30,727 nucleotides of DNA from Gracilariopsis chorda (lineage: Eukaryota > Rhodophyta > Florideophyceae > Gracilariales > Gracilariaceae): assembly GCA_003194525.1 (NCBI GenBank), contig NBIV01000412.1, positions 1 to 30,727 on the forward strand, written 5' to 3'. Positions 18,481 to 28,875 of this stretch are shown here, one piece after another. Under the pieces are notes generated by a model. It had not been told where the DNA came from, made no database searches, and was given only the letters and a program-made list of their open reading frames with translations. The number at the start of each line of letters is the position of its first letter. The first letter of the stretch is position 1. The position numbers and the translations under genes are program-made.

Positions 18481-18955
18481 ATGACAAGAGGAGGGTGACG
18501 TCCGAGCCCTGGCGGGGTGCAGTCTAACTTGGGAGGTGCCAGAGACAATTCTGGAGGTGCCAGGTTGAACGCAAGCGGTGCAAGGCAAAACGCTGGTGCT
18601 CGTCGCGTCGGCAGTGGTGGAGCACGGGCAGGAGCTGGATGAAACTGAAGAGCACCAGCTCCTACAGCTCCAGATGAGTTTGGAGTATATGAGAGCGAAG
18701 CACACGTTCAAGGACCTATTGTTACAGCGGTTGAAGAAGATGAAATTACTCCTGCACCTACTTCGGTTGCAGCTGCAGTTAGCACAAGCGCAGCTGGAGC
18801 CAGTGGGTCCGTTGCCACAGATCTATCAACGTCGTGCCAAAATCCTGGATTTCTGGAGTTTGTGAGAGGCCTTCCAAGTCACATTCGACCGCCTCCGATG
18901 CCTCTCCCTCTCCCACCGATGCCTGCAGAACAGATGCCCGGTTCCGATGGAAGTG
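18481..18955 (+). pseudogene. Helitron protein N-terminus, Gly-Ala-Arg-rich
   Basis: Frame 1 opens at ATG 18481 (MTRGG) and holds a run of GAR/GGAR repeats at about 18532-18654 (SGGARLNASGARQNAGARR). An acidic/Ala-rich stretch (AVEEDEITPAPTS) and a Pro-Met-rich stretch (PPPMPLPLPPMPAEQMPG) follow. Gly-Arg-rich segments commonly bind RNA or DNA. Stops occur near 18496, 18655 and 18661, and the frame ends near 18960 where frame 2 takes over, so there is a frameshift. The start is inferred: it is the first ATG in the frame that carries the repeats. Confidence 0.5.
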
Positions 18956-19741
18956 GAAGAGGATGAGTTCAGCCTGGCTTCCTCACACCCGCCGCCGCAG
19001 CCTGCACTGCAACAAGCTGAACAAGAATTAAAACAGATGCCCATTCCGATGGAGGTGGAAGCGGATGAGATCACACCGGCTCCCTCACACCAGCTGCAGC
19101 ATCAGCCAAAGCAACAGCTTGATACGACGGTCATGCACTGTGATGGGCGTCGTGATCGAGTACTCTATTGCATTTACTATGCGTGGGATTCCGTGGCAGC
19201 TCAGGCGAGGAATGATCCAGCCATACATGCAAGCGTGCCGGAGTTTGAGACGCTTCCCACTGCAGGTCAAAAGCGATGCCAAAGATGCGGCAAACACTCA
19301 CACACGCTCTCCTTCTGCCCGTATGCGGACTGGAAATTGACAAATCTTAGCTGCAAGTATTGCAGTTGTGTTTTGCTTGGCACAGAGGTCACTGGAGTGT
19401 GCTGTGGAATGAAAAGAATGCCAGGATGGTGTGTCACGTTCCACAGAAGGCATAACAGTGAGTTTATTCGCAGTCTCTATAGCCTGAGAGCCTTTCACAG
19501 CCATTTCCCCAACTGGAATACGCTCGTCGCGACGACGCAAGCGTTCATGTACATATCGTATGTGACGGGAGGTGGCTCCTCCTTTCTCAGACTTGAGTGC
19601 AACGCAGCTCTCCCTCTGCCCACGCAGAACCAGAACAACACGCGCTACAGCTTTCTGTGGGGTACCGGCCCGCCTTCGTTGGATCCATCTCATTATGCGC
19701 GTGCCAATTTGCGTGTGTTCATTCAATACAGAAAAGTATAA
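18947..19741 (+). pseudogene. Helitron N-terminal segment with CCHC knuckle
   Basis: This open stretch of 264 codons starts with acidic/Gln-rich repeats (PMEVEEDEF, PMEVEADEITPAPSH, two similar blocks about 25 residues apart). It then has a perfect CX2CX4HX4C knuckle (CQRCGKHSHTLSFC) at 19277-19318 and a further Cys cluster (CKYCSC...VCCG) near 19350-19410. N-terminal zinc fingers are usual in Helitron proteins. The remainder (NWNTLVATTQAFMYISY, LRVFIQYRK) fits the lead into the Helitron N-domain. The stop at 19739 is followed by about 300 bases with further stops in all frames before the next matching stretch. Confidence 0.6.
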
Positions 19742-20028
19742 TACATCGTGCCCAAGTTATGCGATGTGATGCAGCCCAAGCCAGATGTGGTGCGCGAGCG
19801 GTATCGATCCATGCTTAGCACGCAACAACAAAACAAAATGCAGAGACCACCGTCTATATCAGCATATAGGCAGCAGAACAAAGAGTAGTCGTACGTGGAT
19901 ACGAAGGAACCCGAAGTTCCACAGTCAGTGCTCCTCATGCAGGTGCTGGCTCTATTCCTGAACATGTTTCTGGTGGCGGGCCGACCATGATGAGAACGTT
20001 CGTGGTTGATCCGACTGGCCTGTAACGA

Positions 20029-20625
20029 GTGGATTCTCAGGTACCACGCTTGGTAGAAGGAACCGTTACTAAAGAGCACGCTGCAGTGACCACTGCTGCT
20101 ACTGCTGGAGCAGGGGCGACTGCAGATGCCGTAAACAATGCGCAAGTGCGGTACCGATTTCTAAAACCGGCATCCAAACTTGCAGAGAAGGGCACTTTCC
20201 ATCTTCTCTACCCGTACGGTGATCAGCACGAACCGTTTGACATCGGCCTGTTGCTGGCTGCAAAGAACTGCACACAGCAAAGCTCAGGTCTCAGCGCCAA
20301 CGAATTGAAGCTCCGAAAGCTCACCTGGGCTCAGAACGCGAAGCAACTTCTGTACTCAGACAACATCCTCCTCAACAGTGGACCGTTGATGCAGATGAAG
20401 ATGCTCCGCACGCACAAAAACATTGAGGACATAAGACTACGTTTCCTGGGAACAGAACAACAGGCACTTATTATACAAGAGCAAGAGATACAGCAAGGAC
20501 AACAGCAAACAGCTCATATCCCATCATCACAGTTCGCACAAATGGGATGTATATTTTTGCCGATGACTCGGTCAACTCAGCACCGTACTGGAAAAACAAG
20601 CGCATGGGTGTACAGGCGATCGTAG
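20029..20625 (+). pseudogene. Helitron-like N domain
   Basis: The 198 codons in frame 1 include GTFHLLYPYGDQHEP, which parallels the 'LLFPyG..gw' segment of the Helitron-like N domain, and LRKLTWAQNAKQLLYSDN, which parallels its 'rl..QW.qh.lys' helix. A Gln/Glu-rich run (IIQEQEIQQGQQQ) follows. After about 20530 the frame stops matching, and Helitron Rep sequence continues in frame 3 (VNSAPYWKNKRMGVQAIV), so a frameshift lies in the overlap at 20530-20570. I am confident this is the Helitron protein; exact domain edges are approximate. Confidence 0.65.
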
Positions 20626-22286
20626 CGCGGAGAGTACCGCATTCTCTTTTCATTACAATCACCATGAAAATCTGGCGAAAGGACATCCAGTGCCTTGGTA
20701 TGGATACCAGCAATCGGAGTGCATTTACGGCACAGAGTAATCGCCTTCGACCGTTTGACCGACCCTATCTGATTGCATGGGTGTAAAACCAGTACGCAAA
20801 TGACTTCATGAAGAACTAGGAGAAAAACTCGGAGCACATCTTTGGAATGAAGTGCCTGGGGCTTGCATCAAAGCTCGAGTTTCAAGAGCGCAATGTGCCT
20901 CATCACCACATGCTCGTTTGGCTCGAAGAAGACATGTTTGAAGACGTTGATGTGATCGACGAGCTGATTCGTCCAGAACGTCCCCTTCCAGGCGAAGATG
21001 ACGCGTTGCGTGGCCTCATAAAGTCCATGCAAAGGCACCGCCAGACCCTCTTTTGCCGGGATTGCGCTGGGCTGTGCAAGTGTGGATAGGAGAGGAACAT
21101 GATTGTGCCGGAGACGTACATTAAAGAAGGCACGAAACGCGTGGTCTACCGCAGAAGAAGGCAGCATGACCTCAAGATTGTGCCGTACAAACCAACTCTG
21201 ACCAAGAAGTACCGCTCTCATATCAACGTAGAACGCACGCAAGGAGGGGGCACAGTGGCTTACCTGATGAAGTACGTGTTTAAGCAGCCCAAAGCTCAAG
21301 AGGTGGTGCTCAATCTGAGTGGTTCTAATGAGTCAGGCACACACAACGAGCAGCAACAAGAGCCGCAGGCGCAGAACGACATTCGTGCACACATGCGAGC
21401 GCGTGTGGTGGGCGCCGTCAACGCAGCTTGGAGAATTGTCAAGTCTCGACATGTTCATATCGTACCACAAGTAGAGCAGCTGGTCATTCACCTGGAAGGA
21501 GAGCGAACGTTTCTGGTCAGAGGTCCAAATCAAATCCATTCTGCATCGCCACTATTTACCTTGGAGAGATACTTTGCAAGGCCCAAAGCATATGCGAACC
21601 TCGACTACCTTTCGTACTTTGAAAAAGTTCGATTGTATCGCACGCTTCCAGCCCGCGTGCCTAACAAATACAACAGAGACAGCAATCAGGTGCCCACAGA
21701 CGACTGCGATCCACCCATGTACGTGGTACAGCGCACGGAAGACGAGCAGTGCCTCGCAAGGATCAGAGGTGTTTCACCGTCTGACATTGAGCTCTTTGCT
21801 CTGCGCTTGCTGCTCATGAATCATGGCTCGAGCTCTTATGAAGACGCAAGGAATTTCAACGGACAGCAGTTTGGAACGTATCTTGAAATTGTGATTGTAA
21901 GAGGACTGCTCGCGAACGGATCCGAGTTTGATATTGCACTTCAAGAAGAAGTGCAGATCTACAGCATGCACTCCGAGCTACGGCGTCTGGTTGTCACACT
22001 ATACCAACAAGGCGCAGGCCCAGAAAAAATGGCCGTCCAAAACTGGGAGGCGCTTTGTAGCGACAAACATACAGGTGATGAGCAGCAACGAAAGCAAGAA
22101 ATGTATCGACGTGTGGTAGAGATTTCAGACCGGCACGGAGGACCACTGCTTCGCGATCACAGCTTCTTCTCCCAACATTTACAGCATGATCATAGAGCAT
22201 TGACTGAGGTGAATCGAGCTACAACAACTCGAAACCCGCGAGTGTGCAAAATTTCTCAACTTTGCAGTCAAGGTGCGCCACCTTAA
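20547..22286 (+). pseudogene. Helitron Rep (HUH endonuclease) and Rep-helicase connector
   Basis: Rep nicks and transfers DNA strands to start rolling-circle transposition. Frame 3 shows YWKNKRMGVQAIV, PHSLFITITM (the 'PtfFiTls' strand), the HUH box as PHHHMLVWLEE at 20898-20930, a Cys-rich FCRDCAGLCKCG segment, IVPYKPTLTKKYRSHINVE, and the tyrosine motif YLMKY at 21261-21275, retaining both tyrosines. Beyond it, RVVGAVNAAWRIV, ERYFARP, ELFALRLLLMNHGSSSYEDAR and EIVIVRGLLANGSEFD match the usual connector. Stops at 20784, 20817 and 21087 break the Rep part; 21099-22286 is open for 395 codons. The canonical HUH box in Helitrons is PHLH-like; here the middle residue is also His. Confidence 0.85.
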
Positions 22287-23569
22287 AACCTCGCCAAAGA
22301 CAAGTCATTGACACCGTCATTTCCACATTAAAACAACGACAGGAGCTGCAGGAGGGAACAAGCACTCCTGGAGAAGCGTTCTTTGTGCAAGGATCCGCAG
22401 GAAACGGAAAGACATACGTGCTCAACCTCCTTTGTGATGTCCCTGAGTCGTAAGGAATGCTCGCCAAAACTACTGCTACAACAGGCAATGCAGCATCGTT
22501 GTACGAAGGTGGCCGTGCTTTATATAGCCTGTTCGGACTGGGTGTAGCTCACAAGGACAGTACAAGCAGCACTACAGCCACTTTTTCGACAAAGTAGGGT
22601 CCCCGATCTCAACGTGCGGCACTGCTACGCGAAATACAACTGCTCGTCTTGGAGGAGGCGTCCATGCTCTGAAGAAAGCTTTTCGAACTCATGGATGCGT
22701 TGCTCAAAGATATTTGCTGCAGTGGAATGGAGATCCCGCCTCCGTTTGGGGGCTTGACCATCGTTTTATCCGGCGACTACTTCCAGCTGCTTTCTGTGGT
22801 GCCGCAGGTGTACATGGAGGCCAACCCAAGTGGAAATGTGAGACGAGTGTACACAAACATTCTCAACGAATTGCCGTGGAAGAGTGATTTGTGAACATTG
22901 TGCTCGTTTCAAGTGCTGGATCTCACCGAACAAGTACGCGAAGCCGATGATCCGGCGTTTGCGTTGCTGTTACGTTCCATTGCACGCAGCACAATATACA
23001 ACAACGCTACACTACCACTAAGATCTACCGGTGGCATGGAAATCGCTTACCAATTCCTATGGAAGTGGCTCACAGCACGACGCAAGGAGGATTTGGATCT
23101 CAGCAAAATGCTTATTGCGTCCACAAATCAGTTGTTTCACAACCAAAATGCGGCAGCGCTGGATCTGTTTCCCAGTGAACGCTTCACTCTTCCGTCAGCT
23201 ACGACGGTACAACCTGACGGTGGACAAAACTCAGAGCCTGACTTCACCAATACTTTTGTTCCTGAGTTTGCATATCAGTATGTGCCTACTGGAGTACCAT
23301 CTCATAACTTGGATTTCAAGATTGGTTTGCCAGTTACGGTAATTCGGAACGTGCTGCATCCTGCTGTGGTCAATGGAAAGCTGTTCGTAGTCGTGTGTGT
23401 CGATCCGTTTACGATGCAGGTGGCTCAATTCGACGAGAATGGATAGGGGCTAGAACGACAGCTTCTGCATCGTATTGACTTCTAGTTTTCTTTCGCAGAC
23501 ATTCCCATTATTGGAAGGCAGTACCCCATGCGTCTCGCGTTTGCAGCTACCGTTCAAAAAAGACATAGA
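22220..23569 (+). pseudogene. Pif1-like helicase of Helitron, six stops, cut by copy 2
   Basis: This is the 5'-to-3' helicase that unwinds DNA during Helitron transposition. One frame (frame 2) runs throughout: LKPRQRQVIDTVI, Walker A GSAGNGKT at 22391-22414, a TTATTGNAASL segment (motif Ia), Walker B LLVLEEASML at 22640-22669 (EE instead of the usual DE), GGLTIVLSGDYFQLLSVVP, LDLTEQVRE, and GRQYPMRLAFAATV near 23510-23550 leading into motif VI. Stops occur at 22451, 22595, 22670, 22892, 23444 and 23483, with no frameshift among them. The chromovirus LTR begins at 23570, two codons after the last recognisable residues, so the insertion split the gene in motif VI. Confidence 0.88.
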
Positions 23570-24376
23570 TGTGGTGCAATGCCCCAAAGGGGAAAAACAC
23601 CGAAAGACGTTCGGGATCTTCCTCTCACGAGGTGAACCCAGTTGGGTAGAGCCCTCCCAGAGGTGTCACGGCGAAGCCGGTTTGTAAGACCAGGGACAGC
23701 TGTCGCGACTCGCGCAGGGAGGTGAAGGCAAAGAATCGGTATCCGCGTGAGCGGGGTGTGATCCTCAGTAGAGGTATGTTTCCACGTAAGTGGGGAAGTG
23801 TGAGCGAATGCGCACACGAGGGCCGCGGATAGCGGGAGGTGCTACCCTAAAAAGGGGAAGAAGGAAGGACGAAGTGGGTCGCGAGAGCGACGAGCAGATA
23901 CGGCAATGCCGGTGGACAGGACTCCCTATACAGGGCGAAATACCAATGCAATTGGAACAATTATACTCCCAGTGATGGGTCCTTTTAGATGTGCAAGGGT
24001 GTTAGATGTCCCGTGTTTCACGGCATTTCCCTCCAAGGAGGAGTAGAGTACGCGCGAAAGCGGCAACAACTAGAGCCAATTCCCCAGGTTGGGGTCCCTT
24101 GTTGGGGAAGGTTTACTGGTGCGACGGCAGTGCGCCGTCGCACTAAGTACTAGCTTCCCAGAAATGGGTGTGAAAATAATAAATAATATTAACTAAAATA
24201 CTCCACATTTCGTGGCAACATCTACTACTGTGGCCAACCGCCAATTGACCCAAAACCGTGTCCCACGTTTCCATATCCACCATAGTGGGGCGTAGTTCAT
24301 ATATACACTACACAACCGATAGTATCGGGAAAGCGTTCAAGTACCAAGAATCCCTCCCTGAGGGCGTTGCACTACA
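23570..24376 (-). repeat. 3' LTR of copy 2 (807 bp)
   Basis: Read on the minus strand it begins TGTAGTGCAACGCCC and ends GGGGCATTGCACCACA, matching the LTR of copy 1 with scattered substitutions and small indels. The polypurine tract lies just beyond it at about 24377-24389. The 25-nt stem-loop at 24119-24143 is perfect here. Flanking sequence at the left (ending acataga) is Helitron coding sequence. Confidence 0.93.
24119..24143 (-). promoter_or_regulatory. LTR stem-loop of copy 2, perfect 10-bp stem
   Basis: GTGCGACGGC and GCCGTCGCAC pair perfectly around a 5-nt loop. The same structure in copy 1 differs by one base that turns a G-C pair into a G-U wobble in sense RNA. It may be an RNA element near the transcript start; this is inference. 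Confidence 0.6.
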
Positions 24377-24629
24377 TATTCCGCCCGTAAGACGGGAAAA
24401 CGACCGCGGACGCGGAGGGTTCCCAGACGAAAATGGGTGATAAAAGCGCGTACGCCGTCTCCGGTTCTTCTTTCCTGGCATAGCCGGCTATTGTAGTATA
24501 GTGTTGTGGGGAGCTAGCTGCTCCCTTGAATAAACTTTCCCGTTTTGAACGGTGATTCTCATTTGAGTTCCCCGTCTTCGACGGACCTTGCCTTGTTATC
24601 CTTTCCTATCGCTCTCCGCTCGCGCGGCA

Positions 24630-25029
24630 ACGTTACCCAACTTGGGCATTAACCAGCGTGGCTGGGGCTGCAGTTCCCGTTTGACGGTGGTATCGCAGGA
24701 CCTGCGACCGTGGGAGGTGTTCGATTTGGCTCCCACGTATCCCCACTGGGGTCATACCCGTACCAGCGGACGCGGTATTGTAGAATACCATCCTGGTCCC
24801 AGGTGTGTCCGACAAGTCGGTCTACTACGAACTCTCGTTCGTAGACCTGCCGGCCGTGCCGGGTGGTGGTTGTAATCCCTGGCGAGGGTTGCCTGCGGTG
24901 CGGTATAATGTCCCTTAGCAGGGTGTTCGGCGATAAATCCGACGTTGCCGTGCGCTGTCCTAGTGGCCGCTGCTCATGCGGGAAAATATCCCTCAAGAGG
25001 GTGTGTGGTGTCACGGTTTTCACCGGCAA
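24630..25029 (-). pseudogene. pol: Chromodomain of copy 2, one extra base
   Basis: Minus-strand ORF with the end of the spacer (LLRDIFPHEQRPL, LLRDIIPHRRQP, a repeated LLRDI-IPH phrase) and the chromodomain YEREFVVDRLVGHTWD, QYRVRWYGYDPSGDTWEP. Here the W-x-GYD-PSGDTWEP core is intact, unlike copy 1. One inserted A directly after it (near 24725) shifts the frame; the final helix IEHLPRSQVLRYH continues in the frame of 24633-24815. The Arg in YRVRW replaces Cys of copy 1. Confidence 0.85.
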
Positions 25030-26310
25030 GTCGTTCCCCAGAGGGGTTTCGTTGTTCCCGTCTTCACGGTAGGCTGGGCGAACCGCCAGTCGGCGGGAGA
25101 CTTGGGCTCAGCCTTCGCGGTTGAGCTCACGAACCGCGAGTTTGCGGGAAGATGACCGCTCCTGCGGGATCGGCATTTCCACAATCCCCTGGGGGGTCCC
25201 GTGCGACACGGTGATTGGGTGGCAAACCGCCTCCCTGCCAGGGGCACGAGCGCTCTGCTCCATACGTTCCGGCGATGCCGTGGTGTCCCCGGCTACTGAC
25301 GGGTTGCCTGGGGCTAACTCCGGTACACCGGTATTTTGGTCAAAATTCCCCTCTGGGGGGTGCCGGGCAGGTGCCGATGACACCCTTTTCATGGGAATTG
25401 CCGCTAAGCGCGGTGCACCATCTCCATGAGGAGGAGCAGCGTCCGGTACGACCGGTTTCGAGCGTGCGATGGCGCGCGTTATTCCCGAGTTCCTCGGTTC
25501 TTCGCCGCAGCGTTGCGGGGGTTGGCGCAAATTATTCCCCGTAGCGGGGGCTTCGATTCCGTCAACGATGGGAGGCGTTTCCGGTGCTTGCGAGCCAGGG
25601 CTTAAAGCTTCAACTGCGGCTTGGCTGCCCTTTTCGCCAAGAGGGGTGTGGGTATTTTCCTGTGAGTCCGGCGTATGTGGGCGCCCCTTCTCCGCAAGGC
25701 GCGGGTCTGATCGACCTGATTGAACCGCTTCCGCGAGGACTTCCGCCAACGGCGGCTTCGAGGCATCGGGCGAATGCCTTTCCGCTGCTGCGGTATTGGA
25801 GTGAGGCTTCTCGTTTTCCCGTGACAAACGGTGTATTTGCCGCTTTTGCGGGGCCTGCGCGTCTGGTTCCTGTTGCACAGCACTGCCCGGGAACGGGGGA
25901 TTAGTGTCGCGTGACATACTCCGTGCTCCACGGTCAGTGTTCCGTATGTTACGGTGTGTTTCCCGTTGCGACGGCGATATTGTTCCTCGAAGACGAGTGT
26001 TCTCATCCCCCTCCTTAGACGGAGCGGCGGGATAAGGGATAACATTCCCCGCCTGGCGGGTATAGATGCGCGCCAGTGGGGCAGACGTGGTAGGGGCGGG
26101 CGCTGAGGGGCCCGAATTACCCGGCTGAGCCGGTGAGTCTGACAGAGTTGGTAGGTCTGAGAGTCCCCGGCTGGGGTTTGGTAGTACCGTAGGTCTAGTA
26201 CTCCCGGATGGTTCCGGTGTTTCAGAGTCCGTAGAAACGGGGTTGCCTGGATCCAGGACTACCTCTGACGAAGGAGGAGGGGCAAGGACAACACGATCAC
26301 GGGAAATCTG
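25030..26310 (-). pseudogene. pol: Integrase-chromodomain spacer of copy 2
   Basis: Minus-strand ORFs at 25108-25917 (269 codons) and 25602-26045 cover the spacer in overlapping frames, with frameshifts between them and towards the integrase. Composition matches copy 1 (Pro, Ala, Arg, Glu, Ser; PGSQAPETPPIVDGI). The frame through GNFDQNTGVPELAPGNPS is continuous here where copy 1 has a 2-base insertion, which shows the region was coding in the ancestor. Relative to copy 1 it has an internal deletion of coding sequence around the RHSPDASKPP join near 25770. The short-hairpin chain is present here too. Confidence 0.7.
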
Positions 26311-26928
26311 TTAGTGCGTGTCCCCCATCTCTACCACGACAGTGTCGGTGTTAACAGAGATGACCTTGAAGGGTCCATCCGCCACAGGCGAGAGTTTGTG
26401 ACGCTTCTCCCGTTCCGGGTTGTGGTATTCCTTCTTGATGAAGACGTAGTTATTTGCCCGAATCGGGGACGGTTTCCCTCGCAAGCGAGCGTCAAAATCC
26501 CGCTTGTAAGCGGCTTGGGCCCGTGCCATAGACTTCCGCGCAGCGGGGACCAGCTTGGAAAGCCATTGCTTCCATTGCTGCCGGTAGATACCCACAGATG
26601 GGAAATTGTCCAAGGTAGCTTGGGGTTCCAGCGCCACAGGCGGGGGTGTTCTAGATAGAACTAACTCGAATGGCGAAATTCCGGTAGTCCGGTGTACCTG
26701 CGTATTGTACGCGTAGGTTACCGCATCAGCGTAGAGATCCCAATTCGTTGGGTGGTCAGCGACGTAGGAACGTAACGCCGCGAGTAACGTCTGGTTAAAC
26801 CGTTCAACTTGCCCATTACACTGGGGGTGGTAGGTAGTCGTGAACAAGTTCTTGACATCCAGAATGCGACAAACATCCTGGAAGAACTTGCTCACGAACT
26901 GCTTCCCGTTGTCAGAGAGCACCTCCAC
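26311..26928 (-). pseudogene. pol: Integrase C-terminal half of copy 2
   Basis: This minus-strand ORF starts at VLSDNGKQF, the second catalytic Asp, contains GQVERFNQTLLAALRSYV with the catalytic Glu, WDLYADAVTYAYNTQVHRTTG, and the intact C-terminal domain (NNYVFIKKEYHNPEREKRH, DGPFKVISVNTDTVVVEMGDTH). The frame stays open across the point where copy 1 lost a G, and ends at a stop just after GDTH where copy 1 reads on (an amino-acid codon changed to TAA). The missing first half is in the next frame upstream. Confidence 0.9.
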
Positions 26929-28445
26929 AGGGGACCGTAGACAAAAATCCAGTGCGTCACCAGAGCCTGGGCCACCGTGAGAGCGGTTATCCTCCGAAGA
27001 GGGACAGTCCGTACCAGCTTAGAAAAGCGGTCGGTGATGACAAGTAGAAACTTTTTTCTACGTTTTGTGGTGAGTAGTGGTCCGAGAAGATCAATTGCGA
27101 TAAACTCGAGTGGCGCCCTTGCGGGGAATAGTTTCATCTTCTTCTCATTTTTGCGGAGTTTGACGCGATTCTTCGCGCATTCGCTACAAAACCGCACAGT
27201 TGCGTAGCAATCCACCGCCATTGCGGGCCAATAGAAATCCCTTCGCAGGGTTAGGTAGAGTTTCCTCCCACCTGGGTGACCTCCAATGGGGGCGTAGTGT
27301 GATAGATGTAACACCCGCGATTGCAGGGAATGTGGTACCACAATCTGTGGGCGGGCTTCGACCTTTCTTACCAGGTAGCCTTTGTCGTTTACCCCGAAAG
27401 GGAGATCTTCACCACCGTTGATACGGGCACGAATTCTCGCACAGAATGGGTCGCCGAATTGTTCTCGGATCATTTCTTCCGGTGATACCGGTACAAAGTT
27501 TCCCGGTAACGGGTTCTCAGATTTATCTGGCGATGCGAGTAGTTCGTCAAAATCAGCATCCTCGTCCCAGGTTTCTGGCCTAGCCTCGACGGCATATTCC
27601 GGATCATCCGGGTCTATAGCCATGAAGCATGGGACTTCATCATCCTCCGTTGGGAGTGCTTCCCCACTTGTGGGTAACCGCGATAAAGCGTCGGCCTGGG
27701 TGTTCTGCGCACCCTTTTTATAAATGACTTGAAAGTCATATTCCGCGAGGCGGAGTCTCCAGCGCATGAGGCGTCCCGACGGGTCGGAGATATTCATCAA
27801 CCACCTCAATGAGGAATGATCTGTGTACACGGTGAAGTGAATTCCCATAAGGTAGGGGCGCAGAGTGGTCATCGCCCATACGACGGCGAGGCACTCTTTC
27901 TCCGATACGGAGTAGTTCCGCTCATGAAAATTGAGCGAGCGCGACCAATAACCAATTGCATGTCGTTCCCCCTCGGGGGTGGTTTGAAAAAGAGCACACC
28001 GGACTTGGTAGTCGCTCGAGTCCGTATCTACGGAGTATGGCAACCCAAGTTTTGGGAGATGTAGGATTGGTGCTGATGTGACAGCCTCCTTCAAGGAGTT
28101 AAAAGCTTCCGATTGCTCGGGCGTAAATGTTCCCAGTTTTGGGGGGTTCCCCTTTCGCAACAACGCGTTTAGGGGCGCCGCGGTATGCGAAAAGTTCGGG
28201 ATAAACCGTCGATAGACGTTGACCAGCCCAAAAAAGGAGCGCAGTTCCGTTTGAGTACGGGGCTCTTTCGCCTCAACGAGGGATTTGACTCGAGCTTTCT
28301 CGATCGCTAACCGCCCAGGACGGATAATTCGACCCAGATACTTCACAGTATCTGTGAAGAACTCGCATTTCCTCAACTTGAGAGTAATTCCCGCATCGCG
28401 GAGTACGGTCAGCACGTCTCGGACGTGAGTGAGATGGTCGTCCAA
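26892..28445 (-). pseudogene. pol: RT C-terminus, RNase H and integrase N-terminal half of copy 2
   Basis: A 517-codon minus-strand ORF. It begins just after the YLDD box (DDHLTHVRDVLTVLRDAG), covers the RT thumb and connection, RNase H (YSVDTDSSDYQV, SEKECLAVVWA, YTDHSSLRWLM, QADALSRLP), the HHCC finger (HLSHYAPIGGH, FCSECAK) and the first integrase Asp (IAIDLLGPL). It then runs out of frame at YGPLWRC, where one C is lost relative to copy 1, so the second Asp and the Glu lie in the neighbouring ORF. Confidence 0.92.
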
Positions 28446-28476
28446 CGAGTTGGAGAAGATGATAATATCATCAAGG

Positions 28477-28875
28477 TTAGACCAAACAACTCCGCCACTT
28501 AAAGCGGTTGAGTAGAATATCTACGGCACGCTGAAAGGTGGCGGGGGCGTTGGTTAACCCAAATGGCATCCGCTTGAAGCGGTAGGTTCCTGCATGGCAG
28601 GTGAATGCGGTTTTGTCGCGATCCTCCTGTCTGACAGGTACTTGCCAATATCCCCAATTGGCATCAAGGGCCGTGAACACGGTGGCGTCTCCAAGGGAGT
28701 CAATGCACTCGTCCATACGAGGGATGGGGTACGTGTCCCTAACAGTCACGGAATTGAGCCGGCGGTAGTCGACACAGAACCTCCAGGTTCCGTCGGCCTT
28801 TAAAGCCAGTACAACTGGGGATGCCCAGGGTGATTGAGCGGGCTCAATCACACCTGCGCGGAGCATCTTGTCCAC
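28477..28875 (-). pseudogene. pol: RT N-terminal part of copy 2, frameshift at YLDD box
   Basis: 132 codons: GVIEPAQSPWASPVV, DGTWRFCVDYRRLN, YPIPRMDECI, FTALDANWGYWQVPV, KRMPFGLTNAPATFQR, ending SCLV then stop. The residues replaced by stops in copy 1 (G in KADGTW, Y in VDYRRLN) are present here. One inserted A near 28478 lies exactly in the YLDD codons and destroys the catalytic box, so this copy cannot make reverse transcriptase. Confidence 0.9.

Larger units (their letters stand above)
18481..23569 (+). mobile_element. Helitron-type RepHel element relic, 3' part displaced by copy 2
   Basis: Successive plus-strand frames spell a Helitron replicase: Gly-Ala-Arg-rich N-terminus, CCHC knuckle, Helitron N-domain, HUH Rep domain with a YxxKY motif, the conserved region between Rep and helicase, and a Pif1-like SF1B helicase. 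Reading-frame order is 1, 2, 1, 3, 2, with about ten in-frame stops. The helicase frame stops matching at 23569 because the LTR of copy 2 begins at 23570. The remaining helicase C-terminus and the CTRR-type 3' end, if preserved, lie beyond the right edge of the window. Confidence 0.85.

Noticed and set aside
20547..23569. Reassigned stop codons in the Helitron gene
   Set aside because: All three stop codons occur, frameshifts are also present earlier in the gene, and the chromovirus shows ordinary decay too.
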